The notes under the pieces were generated by a model. It saw nothing but the letters and a program-made list of their open reading frames with translations, had not been told where the DNA came from and did no database searches. A stretch of DNA of 64,000 bases from Streptomyces sp. NBC_01233. Its GTDB lineage: Bacteria; Actinomycetota; Actinomycetes; Streptomycetales; Streptomycetaceae. Below are positions 27,691-37,166 of this stretch, piece after piece; the stretch's first letter is position 1, and every line of letters begins with the position of its first letter. A program made the translations under genes and the position numbers. The stretch covers positions 8,784,501 through 8,848,500 of the forward strand of contig NZ_CP108514.1 of NCBI RefSeq assembly GCF_035989305.1, read 5' to 3'.

Positions 27691-28480
27691 GTGCCCGCGG
27701 ACCGGCTCCCCGGCCGCGCGTGGAAGCAGGGCTCCGCGCTCGCCGTCGTGCCCGCGCCCCGCACCGAGCGGCCGGTGCGGAGCGGGTACGCCCGCACGTC
27801 GACCGCTCGGCAGGAACCGGCGAGCCAGCTCGAAGCCCTTCACCGGGCGGAGTGCCACAAGATCTTCAAGGAACAGATCAGTACCCGCATCAAGGTGCGG
27901 CCGGAGCTGGAAGCTGCGCTCGCGCTGGCCCGCCAGTTCAAGGAGGCGGCGCCCGAGACGCCGGTGATCTTCACGGTGCACGAGCTGAAGCGGCTCGCGC
28001 GCAACGCGGCCGAGCTGGTGACGCTGTCCGCCGAGCTCCAGGCCAGCGGCATCCGGCTCGAACTCCTCACCGGCCCGCTCACCGGGATCTACGACCCCAA
28101 CGGCATGGGCGCGATGTTCTTCGCCGTGCTCGCCGTCGCGGGACAGATCGAGCGCAACTGCATCCGGGGAGAAGACCCTGGAGGGCCAAGTTGCCGCGGC
28201 GGCCAAGGGCAACCACGGCGGACGGCCGAAGGTCATCGACGACGACATGCTCACCTTCGCCGTCTCACTGAAGAACAAGGGCGTCCCCGTCCCAGAGATC
28301 GCGAAGGAGCTCACCACCAAGACGGGGAAGAACGCGGGCAAGAACCCCTCGGTCGCCTCGCTCCACCGGGCGCTCGCCGAGGCCGAAGAAGCCAAGGCGG
28401 ACGACGGCCTGCCGCTGCGGCCCAAGCCCGTCCGCATCCGCCGGCCCGGGGTCCAGGGCTCCGGCATGAAGCAGGTATGA
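27691..28480 (+). pseudogene. Serine recombinase (resolvase/invertase) with frameshift
   Basis: The frame reads through the resolvase catalytic domain (GYARTSTARQEPASQLEAL, where S is the nucleophile, then VIFTVHELKRLARN) to AGQIERNCIR. There one extra G in a run (near 28170) shifts the frame. The correct continuation EKTLEGQVAAAAKGNHGGRP and the C-terminal helix-turn-helix run in another frame to a TGA at 28480. Before the recombinase, in the same frame, is a fragment KYHTPRFVLVPALREELEI of a small mobile-element protein. Either the gene is dead or the base is a sequencing error. Confidence 0.8.
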
Positions 28481-28491
28481 CCGTTTTTTGA

Positions 28492-29679
28492 TCACGGAAT
28501 GGCCAGGATTCGCAGGGGCCGGGTGGCGTCGCGGGCGTTTCCTCTGAGAGCTGTGGCGATGCTGCGGAGACCGGCCAGGCGAAGGGCTCCGATGGCGAGG
28601 TTGCGCCAGGTGGCCATGGCGCGGGGCGCGTTGCCGGTCCGCAGCTGTGAGGCGTCCTCGGCAAAGGTCGTGTCCCTCACGTGATGGAGCGCCTCTACCG
28701 ACCAGTGGCCGCGGATCAAGGACGCGAGCTGGGCCGGATTGGCCTGCTCGGCGGTCAGGCTGGTGACCGCGTACACGGTCTTGGTGCTGACCTTGCCGGT
28801 CTTGCGGTTGACTCGGCGCCGCTTGAGTTCGATGGCCTGGGCGGCGCCGGGGAAGAGCAGGCCGGCGACAGTGCAGACCTTGATCCGGCGGATCTCGCTG
28901 CGGCCGTGGCCGGTCCCGACGGTGCGGTTCTGGAGTGGGATCTGCTTCCAGGGAAGGGACTTCATCTGCTTGCGGAGCTTCTTCTGGTTTCCCTTGACGA
29001 TGACGATGTAGTGGGCGCCCCGGCCTCCCAGGTACTCGGCGTGCTCGCGTTGGGTATGCATCGCGTCGCTGGTCACGACCGCTCCGGTCAGGTCGATGGC
29101 ATCCAGTAGTGGCTGGTAGCAGGTGATTTCATTCGTCTTTGTCTCAACGTCGACCTGGCCCAGGACGGCGGAAGTGGCGTGGTCGACGGCCGCCAGCAGG
29201 TGGATCTTCCGGTCGTGCGCGCGGGCGGCGCCGCGCAGGGATTTGCCGTCCACCGCGATCGCCCGCAGCAACCGCTCGCTGGGTTGCGGGCATCGGGCGG
29301 ACAGCCAGCTGCCGACGGCTCGGTCGAGTACGTCACCGTCGACCTGGGCGAGTACCCGGCGGATGGTGGCCTCACCAGGGGCGTGGTGTTGGCCGGTGAA
29401 GGGGTCGCAGCGGGCACCGAGCCGGGCCAGGACCGACTGCGAGGCGTCAGCCGCCCACTCACTGATCGCCAGCAGAGAGGTCGCGCCGGTCAGGACCGCA
29501 GCGGCGCAGATGGCGAGCACGCCGACCAGGGGGTGAAGCCGGCCCCGTGGGTCACGGGGGTCCGTCACCGTCGCAAGGCAGGTCAACAGGCCCGGGCACT
29601 CCTCAACCGACAGAGACGATGCGGTGGCGAGTTGGTCAAGCGAGGCGGGCATGAGGGATGATTCGGCAACGGCAGGCAC
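28492..29679 (-). mobile_element. ISAs1-family transposase gene, apparently intact
   Basis: This 395-residue DDE transposase (H-repeat-associated/ISAs1 family) has an N-terminal helical region, the first catalytic Asp in [15 protein letters not shown], the second in [11 protein letters not shown] and the Glu in [20 protein letters not shown]. Length fits an intact element. It sits 12 bases after the resolvase remnant. I could not define terminal inverted repeats; an inverted repeat upstream (29671-29740) overlaps the gene start and may be part of the end or a regulatory hairpin. Confidence 0.9.
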
Positions 29680-29740
29680 GGTCTTCCAGCAGGATCATGG
29701 GACGTAGACACTCACATGATCGCCGGTGACCGTGCCTGCC
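29671..29740. repeat. Nested inverted repeat at the ISAs1 transposase start
   Basis: GGCAGGCACGGTC (29671-29683) pairs with GACCGTGCCTGCC (29728-29740), and inside them GATCATG (29693-29699) pairs with CATGATC (29715-29721). The structure overlaps the first codons of the transposase and its promoter region. Confidence 0.7.
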
Positions 29741-29784
29741 ACATTTCGTCACGAACCCTCCCAGCAAGGCAAGTTGGGGTGAAC

Positions 29785-29903
29785 ACCCTCAAGTCACCTT
29801 CGTGCCGATGCCCTGGCCCGGGGACCTGCTCACGGCCGAGGAGATCGACCTCCGCGAACGGCTCCGGTTCCAGTCGCACCCGAATGCGGAGATCCGCAGC
29901 TAG
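29785..29903 (+). pseudogene. Orphan 3' gene fragment beside the IS
   Basis: The plus strand frame reads QVTFVPMPWPGDLLTAEEIDLRERLRF and ends with TAG at 29903. It looks coding but has no start, as would be expected for a gene cut off by the IS insertion. The parent gene is not recognised. Confidence 0.4.
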
Positions 29904-30026
29904 AGACCATGATCAATCTCAGCGCCAACGGCTGTACCGATGTTCCTACCGACGCCGGCTCAGCGCTACGCATTACTGACTGTTCCGCCGGTTCCCACGG
30001 CCGGTCATCGCCTGGCAGTGACTTTG

Positions 30027-30548
30027 TTAAAGCTTGATATCCCACCTTTGGTTAAAGCGAAAAGCTTCGTTGCAGTCCCATATTTGGAGAACTGCGCCCG
30101 AAGGGGGAGGTTTGTTGATTGTTGGGTTGCGGGCGTCAAGACACTTGCCGCTCCACTTGTTCACTATGATCCAAGTGTCGTCGCTGGCAGGGTTCTTGTA
30201 GTTGATCCATGGGGTCCAGGTTTGGCTCGTGTCGCTGCGACAGTCGTACATGACGACGGGCTCGCCGTTTCCAGCGCCCCAGACGTCCAGGCACTTGCTT
30301 TCCCAGTAGTATGACCGGATGTGGTAGCCGCCGCCTGGTACACCGACGAACTCAAATGTGTTACCGGTTCGTGTCAGCGTAAGGCCCTTTCCATTCATGC
30401 AGGTCGGGCTCTGACATCCACTGATGGTTCCGTATAGGCCTGACGCGTTGTTCACCAGAAGCGTCGAGGGGGCCGCCTGGGCCGGGCTCGGGGCGATGAA
30501 AACGCTCGACGTGATTAGCGCAGCTAGTAGAAGGCCATGCTTTCTCAT
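30027..30548 (-). CDS. Secreted ricin-B-type lectin domain protein
   Basis: This 173-residue protein has a signal peptide (MRKHGLLLAALITSSVFIAPSPAQA) and a beta-trefoil lectin-like domain with SKCLDVWG, SGKCLDAR and the QxW motifs QTW and QRW. It probably binds sugar outside the cell. ATG 30548 is preceded by GGGGAG. The gene uses many A/T-ending codons and the DNA around it (about 29980-30570) is visibly AT-richer than the rest of the window, which suggests recent transfer from another source. Confidence 0.85.
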   Translation of the reverse strand: MRKHGLLLAALITSSVFIAPSPAQAAPSTLLVNNASGLYGTISGCQSPTCMNGKGLTLTRTGNTFEFVGVPGGGYHIRSYYWESKCLDVWGAGNGEPVVMYDCRSDTSQTWTPWINYKNPASDDTWIIVNKWSGKCLDARNPTINKPPPSGAVLQIWDCNEAFRFNQRWDIKL

Positions 30549-30862
30549 CACACTCTCCCCATCGGGGTGACTGCGTTCTTTTTCACTATTGCACGGGAGG
30601 GTAAGGCAGGCACCAGGAGCGGGTCGGGTGGAGAGCAGCGGAACCCGAACCGCTCCGGAGCCAACTCGGGGATCAACGGCACGGCGATGAGGCCGAGGGG
30701 CGTCGACGGCGCCCATCTGTTTGCACCCGCACCCCCCGGCACCTGTCACCACGAAGTCGCTCAGCTATCACAACCAGACCGGAATCCGGCTGTTCACCGG
30801 AGCCGACAACCACCCTGGGTGACACTCCGGCCGCATCGCCGTGGAATACGTGACATCCCAAC

Positions 30863-31450
30863 ATGCGGGCCTACCAGTCCCGAGGCCGGGTGCAGCTGCC
30901 GGCCGGGAAGGCGTTGACGGTCCGGACGGCAGCCGACGTGTTCCTCGATTCGCTCGGCAACCCGAACACGGTCCGGAACTACGGGATCGGGGTCGGCAAG
31001 ACCGCCGAGCGGATCGGCGAGGGCCGGCCGTTGGCGTCGGTCGCGGACGACGAGATCGGCGAAGCTCTCGAACTGCTCTGGGGCGCCGCGGCGGTCAACA
31101 CCTGGAATTCCCGCCGGGCGGGGGTGCTGTCCCGGCTCGGCTGGTGCCGTGAGCGCGGCTACGAGGGGCCGATGGTTCCGGCGTGGGAGAAGCGGCTGGC
31201 GGTGCCGGACTCCGAGACCCCGGCCCGCTCGAAGACGGCGATCGACCGGCTGATCGTCCGGCGAGGTGCGCCTGCGGGAGAAGACGCTGTGGAGGATGCT
31301 CTACGAGACCTCGGGCCGAGCAGAGGAGATCCTGGGCGTCAATATCGAGGACCTGGACTTCGCCGGGCGCCGTTGCCCGGTCAAGGCGAAGGGCGCCCGG
31401 ACCAAGGCCCGTCCGTGTCAGCGGCTGCGAAGAACGGTGCCGTCCGTCTG
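30863..31450 (+). pseudogene. Tyrosine recombinase/integrase fragment with frameshift
   Basis: The N-terminal SAM-like part (VFLDSLGNPNTVRNYGIGVG... to DRLIVRR near 31262) is followed by a frameshift; a second frame continues as [32 protein letters not shown], the first half of the catalytic domain with its arginine (GRAEEI). It then stops matching after [11 protein letters not shown] near 31410, so the second catalytic half with HxxR and Tyr is missing. Confidence 0.75.
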
Positions 31451-31591
31451 TACGTGGCTGAGGGCGCGGCTCCCCGCGCGGCCGGCTGCCCCAGACTTCG
31501 GTACGGACGACCTGGCCGCCCGGCCTCGACGGACAGGAACGCTCGGTCACCAGGCATCATCGGGCAACACCGCACGGACAGGAGCATCTCC

Positions 31592-32266
31592 ATGGCCACC
31601 CCAACCCCGCCGCAGGGACAGCCACCGCACCATCCCCACCAGCCGCCCTACCCGGCACGTCCCTACGGGCATCAGCCGCCCTACCCGCCGCATCCCGGGA
31701 TGCCGCAGCCCGGGATGCCGCAGGCACCGGGTGCTTGGCCTTGGCCGCCACCGCCGGTCAAGCCCGGCATGAGTACCGGAGCGAAGGTCGGCATAGGCTG
31801 CGGCGCCATCGTCGGCGCGCTCGTCCTCATGTCCGGGTGCGCAGCGATCCTCAGCGCCGGGAGCGGCAACGGCACAGGCGGCGAGAGACAGACCCGTGCC
31901 ACCGCGCCGTCCGCGGCCACGAAGGAGAACAACGAGACTCCGCCGGTCACGCTGACAGCGGAGAAGGCCGTATTCAAGCCGACGTCGCTGCACGACGGCA
32001 GCGACTACACCTCGGTCCAGGTCACCGTCGTCAACAACTCCGATGACACGGTTTCTGTCAACCCGCTCTACTTCGAGGTCACGGACTCCGACGGCGTTAA
32101 GCACTCCGCCGAGATCTTCGGCGCCGACGACAACCTTCAGGCAGTCAAGCTCTACAAGGGCGAGAAGGTCACCGGCACCGTCACCTTCAAGGGCAAGATC
32201 ACTCCCGCGAAGGTGTACTTCCGCAAGAACGGATTCAGCACCACCTACAGCGCCCCCGTCGAGTAG
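31592..32266 (+). CDS. Membrane-anchored DUF4352-like protein
   Basis: This 224-residue protein has a proline/histidine-rich cytoplasmic start (residues 1-57), one membrane segment or lipoprotein-like stretch (about 64-85, ending LMSGCAAI), and an extracellular immunoglobulin-like domain (about 110-220) of the DUF4352 type ([25 protein letters not shown]). Such proteins are common in actinomycetes; the role is unknown. ATG 31592 follows CAGGAG. A terminator follows. Confidence 0.82.
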   Translation: MATPTPPQGQPPHHPHQPPYPARPYGHQPPYPPHPGMPQPGMPQAPGAWPWPPPPVKPGMSTGAKVGIGCGAIVGALVLMSGCAAILSAGSGNGTGGERQTRATAPSAATKENNETPPVTLTAEKAVFKPTSLHDGSDYTSVQVTVVNNSDDTVSVNPLYFEVTDSDGVKHSAEIFGADDNLQAVKLYKGEKVTGTVTFKGKITPAKVYFRKNGFSTTYSAPVE

Positions 32267-32281
32267 TGCTGCCGCACGGAA

Positions 32282-32312
32282 GGGCCGGACCCAAAGGCAG
32301 TGGGTCCGGCCC
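32282..32312 (+). terminator. Terminator after DUF4352-like gene
   Basis: GGGCCGGACCC (32282-32292) pairs with GGGTCCGGCCC (32302-32312), loop of 9 bases, 15 bases after the stop. Confidence 0.8.
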
Positions 32313-32485
32313 CTTCCTCATTCTTCCAGCCCGGCTGGCCGACTCGTCGATGGTCCGTCAGGCAGATCGGCCGAAGGCGCGCGGGGCACCTCCACCCAGG
32401 TCGGCGACCGCTCGTGCTTGTCCGGCATTCGGTTCACCAGGTGAGGGGCGGACTGAGGCGGTACGGCGACGAGCGAGCTGAGCTG

Positions 32486-33004
32486 CTATTCGGCCGTCGG
32501 CTCGATGTACGTGTTGTCGAACCAGTCGATGAACTCGCGGACGGTGCCGATCTTGGCGACTCGGGCATGCAGTGCCTTCTGGTCGTGCCCGGCCAGGAAC
32601 CAGCCGCCGGCGACCGGTTCACCGCAGCCGCAGCCGCACAGGCGGGTGTCGTGCGGGGAGTCGAAGTAGGTGATCGGGTTGCGGGTCGACTCCACGGGAG
32701 GCTGTCCTCCGACGTAGGCGTCGTAGACCTCGTCGCTCGGCTTGAGGAACCTGCCCTCGATCGCCTTGCGTCCTCCGGCCACTGGAACCAGCTTGTCGAT
32801 CTCGATGGCCATACGGACTTCGCCTTCGCAGGAGAGCAGCGCGTACTGCTCCTTCTCCGCGCGTTCGCCAAGGACCCAGCAGCCTCGGTTGGCGCGGAAG
32901 AGGGATTCGTCGTCCATGTTCGGGTCCCAGCCGACGTGATCGCGGCCCAGCTGGTCCTCCTTCGGGTTGACGTAGCGCATCCGCCCGAGCGTGATGTGGA
33001 TCAT
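32486..33004 (-). CDS. Hypothetical protein with CGCG/H cluster
   Basis: This 172-residue soluble protein is not recognised. Its C-terminal third contains LCGCGCGEPVAGGWFLAGHDQKALHA, in which CxCxC and a later H could bind zinc, followed by a helical tail (VREFIDWFDNTY). The ATG at 33004 lies near the end of the accessory region, and it has no operon partners. Confidence 0.72.
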   Translation of the reverse strand: MIHITLGRMRYVNPKEDQLGRDHVGWDPNMDDESLFRANRGCWVLGERAEKEQYALLSCEGEVRMAIEIDKLVPVAGGRKAIEGRFLKPSDEVYDAYVGGQPPVESTRNPITYFDSPHDTRLCGCGCGEPVAGGWFLAGHDQKALHARVAKIGTVREFIDWFDNTYIEPTAE

Positions 33005-33889
33005 GAGCCGCCCCCAATAGATGGATACTCAGGGCTCCTTGCCCTGTGGACTATTGAGCATCCTGGCAGGTTGACTTGATACCTTCAACCCCTAGGATGC
33101 CAGGCCTTCGGCTATGCCGAGAAGCGTGCAGCAACACCGGCGCTGGGGATCAATCGTGCGGCCATTGGCGGTAGAGGCAGTTGCGCATGCCGGCCGAGCG
33201 GACGCCGCGAGACGCTTTCAAAAGCATCGACGAGACGGTGCAGCAGGCTGGCTGGCCCCGCTTGTCCAGGTAGTGGTGAGCGCGTCAGCCCTTCCCGTTC
33301 TGTCTGAGCACCATCTCCTTCAGACACTTCTCCAAGGCATCCGCAGCACGTCCCCCGTCGACCAACTGGTACCGGTACGGCTCATGGCGGTCCGCCCGGC
33401 CGCCGGGCTGACCGGGCTGCTGAATCAGGCTCTCGAAGGTGCCCAGGCGCAGCCTTCTCCGCTGCGGTCGGCATGCGGCGGATCAGTCCGGGTTCTATGA
33501 GCGTCTGACAGCGGTCCTCGTACGAGTCCCGGAGCAGGTGGAAGTACTCACGCTTCTTCGCATACAAGTAGTTGCCGGACTCCTGATGCTCGCCAGGGAA
33601 CCGGAGTCGCAGGAAGCGGAGGCGCACGACCGCCGGTTCGTCCCCCCTGCCGCGCCTGGTTGCCGACCGTCGCCCAGCAGGGCCGAAGGGCCCTGCGGGC
33701 CGACCGAACGGGTCCTCCCGGAGAGTGCCGACCGGCCCGCCACCAGGGACTGTTGCGGCCGGGCACGGCGGGACGCGAGTGACAGAGTTCAAGTGCTCCC
33801 CGAGGCGCCCCCAGCGGACGCCCGGCCAGCCTCACGTCCTTGTGCCGCGCCCGTTGAGCGCACCTTCCTTCTCACCTTCGGGGGACCCC
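33005..33889. other. Stretch with a frameshifted hypothetical gene and the arc promoter
   Basis: On the minus strand a frame with YAKKREYFHLLRDSYEDRC (from about 33570) shifts near 33460 and continues as LRLGTFESLIQQPG to RQNGKG and a TGA at 33285; this is a broken hypothetical gene. From about 33600 to 33889 no gene is seen and the arcA control region lies here, including the palindrome at 33679. Confidence 0.55.
33679..33694. promoter_or_regulatory. Palindromic box AGGGCC-N4-GGCCCT upstream of arcA
   Basis: AGGGCCGAAGGGCCCT is a perfect 6-4-6 palindrome 196 bases before the arcA start. It is the same motif as at 44530, 51343, 53337 and 55534. Confidence 0.65.
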
Positions 33890-35113
33890 ATGACCTTTCA
33901 CGTCGACTCCGAGACCGGCCGGCTGAAGCAGGTCATCCTGCACCGGCCCGACCGCGAACTGACCCGCCTCACACCCACCAACAAGGACGCGCTCCTCTTC
34001 GACGAGGTGCTGTGGGCGAAGCGTGCCCGCGAGGAGCACGACGCCTTCGCCGATGTCCTGCGGGACCGCGGAGTGCGCGTGCACCTCCTCGCCGACCTGC
34101 TCACCGAGACGCTGGACGCCGTCGAGGCGCGGCAGCTCGTCATGGACCGGGTCTTCGACGAACGCGAGTTCGGCGTCCTCGGCACCGACCGGCTCCGCAC
34201 GTACTTCGACTCCCTGGAGCCGGCCGCACTGACCGCCTGCCTCATCGGCGGCGTCACCAAGGCCGAACTGCTGGAGCGCACGGGCCCGATACCGAGCGTA
34301 CGACTGCACGCCATGGCGCCCGACGACTTCCTCCTCGCGCCGCTGCCCAACCACCTGTTCACCCGCGACACCTCGTGCTGGGTGTACGACGGCGTGAGCG
34401 TCAACCCGATGAACAAGCGGGCACGGCGCCGTGAAACGGTTCACTTCGAAGCCATCTACCGACACCACCCCCTTTTCGAGAAGGGGGAGTTCCACCGGTG
34501 GACCGACGGGCAGGAGGCCTATCCCGCCACCATCGAGGGCGGCGACGTCCTGGTCATCGGCAACGGTGCCGTGCTCATCGGCATGAGCGAGCGCACCACC
34601 CCGCAGGCCGTGGAGAACCTCGCCCTGCGCATGTTCGCGGCGGGTTCCGCCCGGCGGGTCGTGGCCATCAGCCTGCCGAAGACCCGCAGCTTCATGCACC
34701 TCGACACGGTCATGACCATGGTCAGCGGTGACACCTTCACCCGCTACGCAGGCCTCGGCATGCTGCCGTCCTCCACGATCGAGCCGGGCACCGGCGGGGA
34801 GGGGCTGAGGGTCACCGACCACGCGCCCGAGCACATGGACCAGGCCATCGCCGATGCGCTGGGTCTGCCCTCCATCAACGTCCTCACCCCCAGCCAGGAT
34901 CTCCGGTCCGCCGAGCGGGAGCAGTGGGACGACGGCTGCAACGTGCTGGCCGTGGAGCCCGGTGTGGTCGTCGCCTACGAGCGCAACGTGACCACCAACA
35001 CCCACCTGCGCAAGAGCGGGATCGAGGTGATCACCGTGCGAGGCAGCGAACTCGGCCGGGGCCGTGGTGGCCCGCGGTGCATGACCTGCCCCATCGAGCG
35101 CGAGGCCGCCTGA
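33890..35113 (+). CDS. arcA: Arginine deiminase
   Basis: This 407-residue enzyme turns L-arginine into citrulline and ammonia, the first step of the arginine deiminase pathway. The N-terminal [18 protein letters not shown], the FTRD motif ([10 protein letters not shown]), GGDVLVIG and the catalytic cysteine in GGPRCMTCP (about C397) are all present. ATG 33890 follows GGGGGA. It leads the operon arcA, arcB, arcC, antiporter. The product citrulline goes to the next enzyme, so ATP can be made without respiration. Confidence 0.96.
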   Translation: MTFHVDSETGRLKQVILHRPDRELTRLTPTNKDALLFDEVLWAKRAREEHDAFADVLRDRGVRVHLLADLLTETLDAVEARQLVMDRVFDEREFGVLGTDRLRTYFDSLEPAALTACLIGGVTKAELLERTGPIPSVRLHAMAPDDFLLAPLPNHLFTRDTSCWVYDGVSVNPMNKRARRRETVHFEAIYRHHPLFEKGEFHRWTDGQEAYPATIEGGDVLVIGNGAVLIGMSERTTPQAVENLALRMFAAGSARRVVAISLPKTRSFMHLDTVMTMVSGDTFTRYAGLGMLPSSTIEPGTGGEGLRVTDHAPEHMDQAIADALGLPSINVLTPSQDLRSAEREQWDDGCNVLAVEPGVVVAYERNVTTNTHLRKSGIEVITVRGSELGRGRGGPRCMTCPIEREAA

Positions 35114-35177
35114 CCACCCCGCCCGCGCCCCCTCATCCGCCCGCCGCACACACCCCGTACATATCAAGGAGCCTGCC

Positions 35178-36179
35178 ATGCACGACGACCTGCACCAGCG
35201 CCCGTTCGTGAAGGAACTCGACTTCACTCCCGAGGAGTTCCGCCACCTGCTGGAACTCTCCGCCTCCATCAAAGCCGCCCGCCGCGAGGGACGCGAGGAG
35301 CAGCGGCTGCGCGGCAAGAACATCGCCGTCATCTTCGAGAAGACGTCGACGAGGACCCGGTGCGCCTTCGAAGTGGCCGCGCACCGGCAAGGCGCGCACG
35401 TGACCTACCTCGACCCGGCCGGCTCCCAGCTCGGGCACAAGGAGTCCATCAAGGACACCGCCCGCGTCCTCGGCCGCTACTACGACGGGATCGAATACCG
35501 GGGCAGCGACCAGCGCCTGGTGGAGGAGTTGGCCCGGCACGCCGGCGTTCCGGTCTGGAACGGCCTGACGGACCAGTGGCACCCCACCCAGTCGCTCGCC
35601 GACGTGCTCACCATGTGGGAGCACACCGACAAGCCGCTGAACCAGGTGTCCTTCGCCTACCTGGGCGACGCCAGGAACAATGTCGGCAACTCCCTGCTGA
35701 TCGTCGCGGCGATGCTCGGCATGGACGTACGCATGGTCGGCCCGCGATCCCTGCACAACGCGTCCGATGTCGTCGACCAGGCGCGGCGGGCGGCGGCCCT
35801 CAGCGGCGCGCGGATCACCCTGACCGAGAACGTGACCGAAGGCGTGGCCGGCGTCGACTTCGTCTACACCGACGTGTGGCTCTCCATGGGAGAGCCGCCG
35901 GAGATGTGGGACGAGCGCATCGCCGTGCTCAAGCCGTACCAGGTGACAACGAAGACCCTGGAGGCGACGGGCAACCCGGGGGTCAAGTTCATGCACTGCC
36001 TTCCGGCCTTCCACAACAGCGACACCACCGTCGGGGCCAAGATCGCTGCGCGGACCGGCATGACCGCACTGGAGGTCACCGACGAGGTCTTCGAGTCCTC
36101 GCACTCCATCGTGTTCGACCAGGCCGAGAACCGGCTCCACACCATCAAGGCTGTCCTCGTCGCCACCCTCGGCGACTGA
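35178..36179 (+). CDS. arcB: Ornithine carbamoyltransferase, catabolic
   Basis: This 333-residue enzyme splits citrulline with phosphate into ornithine and carbamoyl phosphate in this context. The carbamoyl-phosphate loop STRTR ([12 protein letters not shown]) and HCLPAFH are present. The length and the position between arcA and arcC support a catabolic role rather than arginine synthesis. A ribosome binding site AAGGAG lies 8 bases before the ATG. Confidence 0.95.
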   Translation: MHDDLHQRPFVKELDFTPEEFRHLLELSASIKAARREGREEQRLRGKNIAVIFEKTSTRTRCAFEVAAHRQGAHVTYLDPAGSQLGHKESIKDTARVLGRYYDGIEYRGSDQRLVEELARHAGVPVWNGLTDQWHPTQSLADVLTMWEHTDKPLNQVSFAYLGDARNNVGNSLLIVAAMLGMDVRMVGPRSLHNASDVVDQARRAAALSGARITLTENVTEGVAGVDFVYTDVWLSMGEPPEMWDERIAVLKPYQVTTKTLEATGNPGVKFMHCLPAFHNSDTTVGAKIAARTGMTALEVTDEVFESSHSIVFDQAENRLHTIKAVLVATLGD

Positions 36180-36212
36180 ACCGGCATCCCCTCGACCTCC
36201 GGAGAACACGTC

Positions 36213-37166
36213 ATGCGTGTAGTCGTCGCAGTGGGCGGAAACGCCCTGCTCCGCCGCGAGGAGCGGCCGGACGCCGCCGTGCAGCTCGCCAACATCCGCG
36301 CTGCCGTGTCCGCGCTCGCCCCCCTCGCGCACGAGCACGAACTCGTCATCACCCACGGCAACGGGCCGCAGGTCGGCGTACTCGCTCTCCAGAGCGCCGC
36401 CGACCGCTCCCTGAGCAGCCCCTACCCCTTCGACGTCCTCGGCGCGGAGACCCAGGGCATGATCGGCTACTGGCTGCTCCAGTCCCTGCAGAACGCCCTG
36501 CCCGGACGGCAGGTCTGCGCCCTGCTCAACCAGACCCTCGTCTCCGCGGCCGACCCCGCCTTCACCGACCCGGCCAAATTCGTGGGCCCCGTCTACGACC
36601 GGACCGAAGCGGAGCGACTGGCCGTCGAACGCGGCTGGACGGTCAAGCAGGACGGCGCCCACTGGCGACGCGTCGTACCGTCCCCCCGTCCGCAACGCGT
36701 CGTGGAGACCCGGCTCATCCGGCTGCTGCTGAACTCGGGAGCGGTGGCCGTGTGCGCCGGAGGCGGCGGCGTGCCGGTGATCCGCGACGAACAAGGGCAG
36801 CTGACCGGCGTCGAAGCCGTGGTGGACAAGGACCTCACCGCCGCCCTCCTGGCCGAGGCGCTCGACGCCGACGCGCTCCTGCTGCTCACGGACGTTCCCC
36901 ACGTGTCGCTCGGCTACGGCACCCCCTGCGCAGAGCCCATCGGACGGACCACGCCCGCGGCCCTGAGAGCCCAGCAGTTCCCCGCCGGATCCATGGGACC
37001 CAAGGTCGACGCCGTGTGCCGGTTCGTCGAGCTCACCGGCGGCATGGCGGCCATCGGCGCTCTCGAAGACGCCCGAGCCATCCTCGACGGTGCCACCGGC
37101 ACCGTCGTCACCCCCAACGGCCGCTATCGCGACGCCGACCACGACGGAACACAGGACCTGACATGA
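36213..37166 (+). CDS. arcC: Carbamate kinase
   Basis: This 317-residue amino-acid-kinase-fold enzyme transfers phosphate from carbamoyl phosphate to ADP, giving ATP, CO2 and ammonia. Typical segments are VVVAVGGNALLRR, THGNGPQVGVLALQ and VCAGGGGVPVI. The stop overlaps the start of the antiporter gene (ATGA), so the two are translationally coupled. Confidence 0.96.
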   Translation: MRVVVAVGGNALLRREERPDAAVQLANIRAAVSALAPLAHEHELVITHGNGPQVGVLALQSAADRSLSSPYPFDVLGAETQGMIGYWLLQSLQNALPGRQVCALLNQTLVSAADPAFTDPAKFVGPVYDRTEAERLAVERGWTVKQDGAHWRRVVPSPRPQRVVETRLIRLLLNSGAVAVCAGGGGVPVIRDEQGQLTGVEAVVDKDLTAALLAEALDADALLLLTDVPHVSLGYGTPCAEPIGRTTPAALRAQQFPAGSMGPKVDAVCRFVELTGGMAAIGALEDARAILDGATGTVVTPNGRYRDADHDGTQDLT

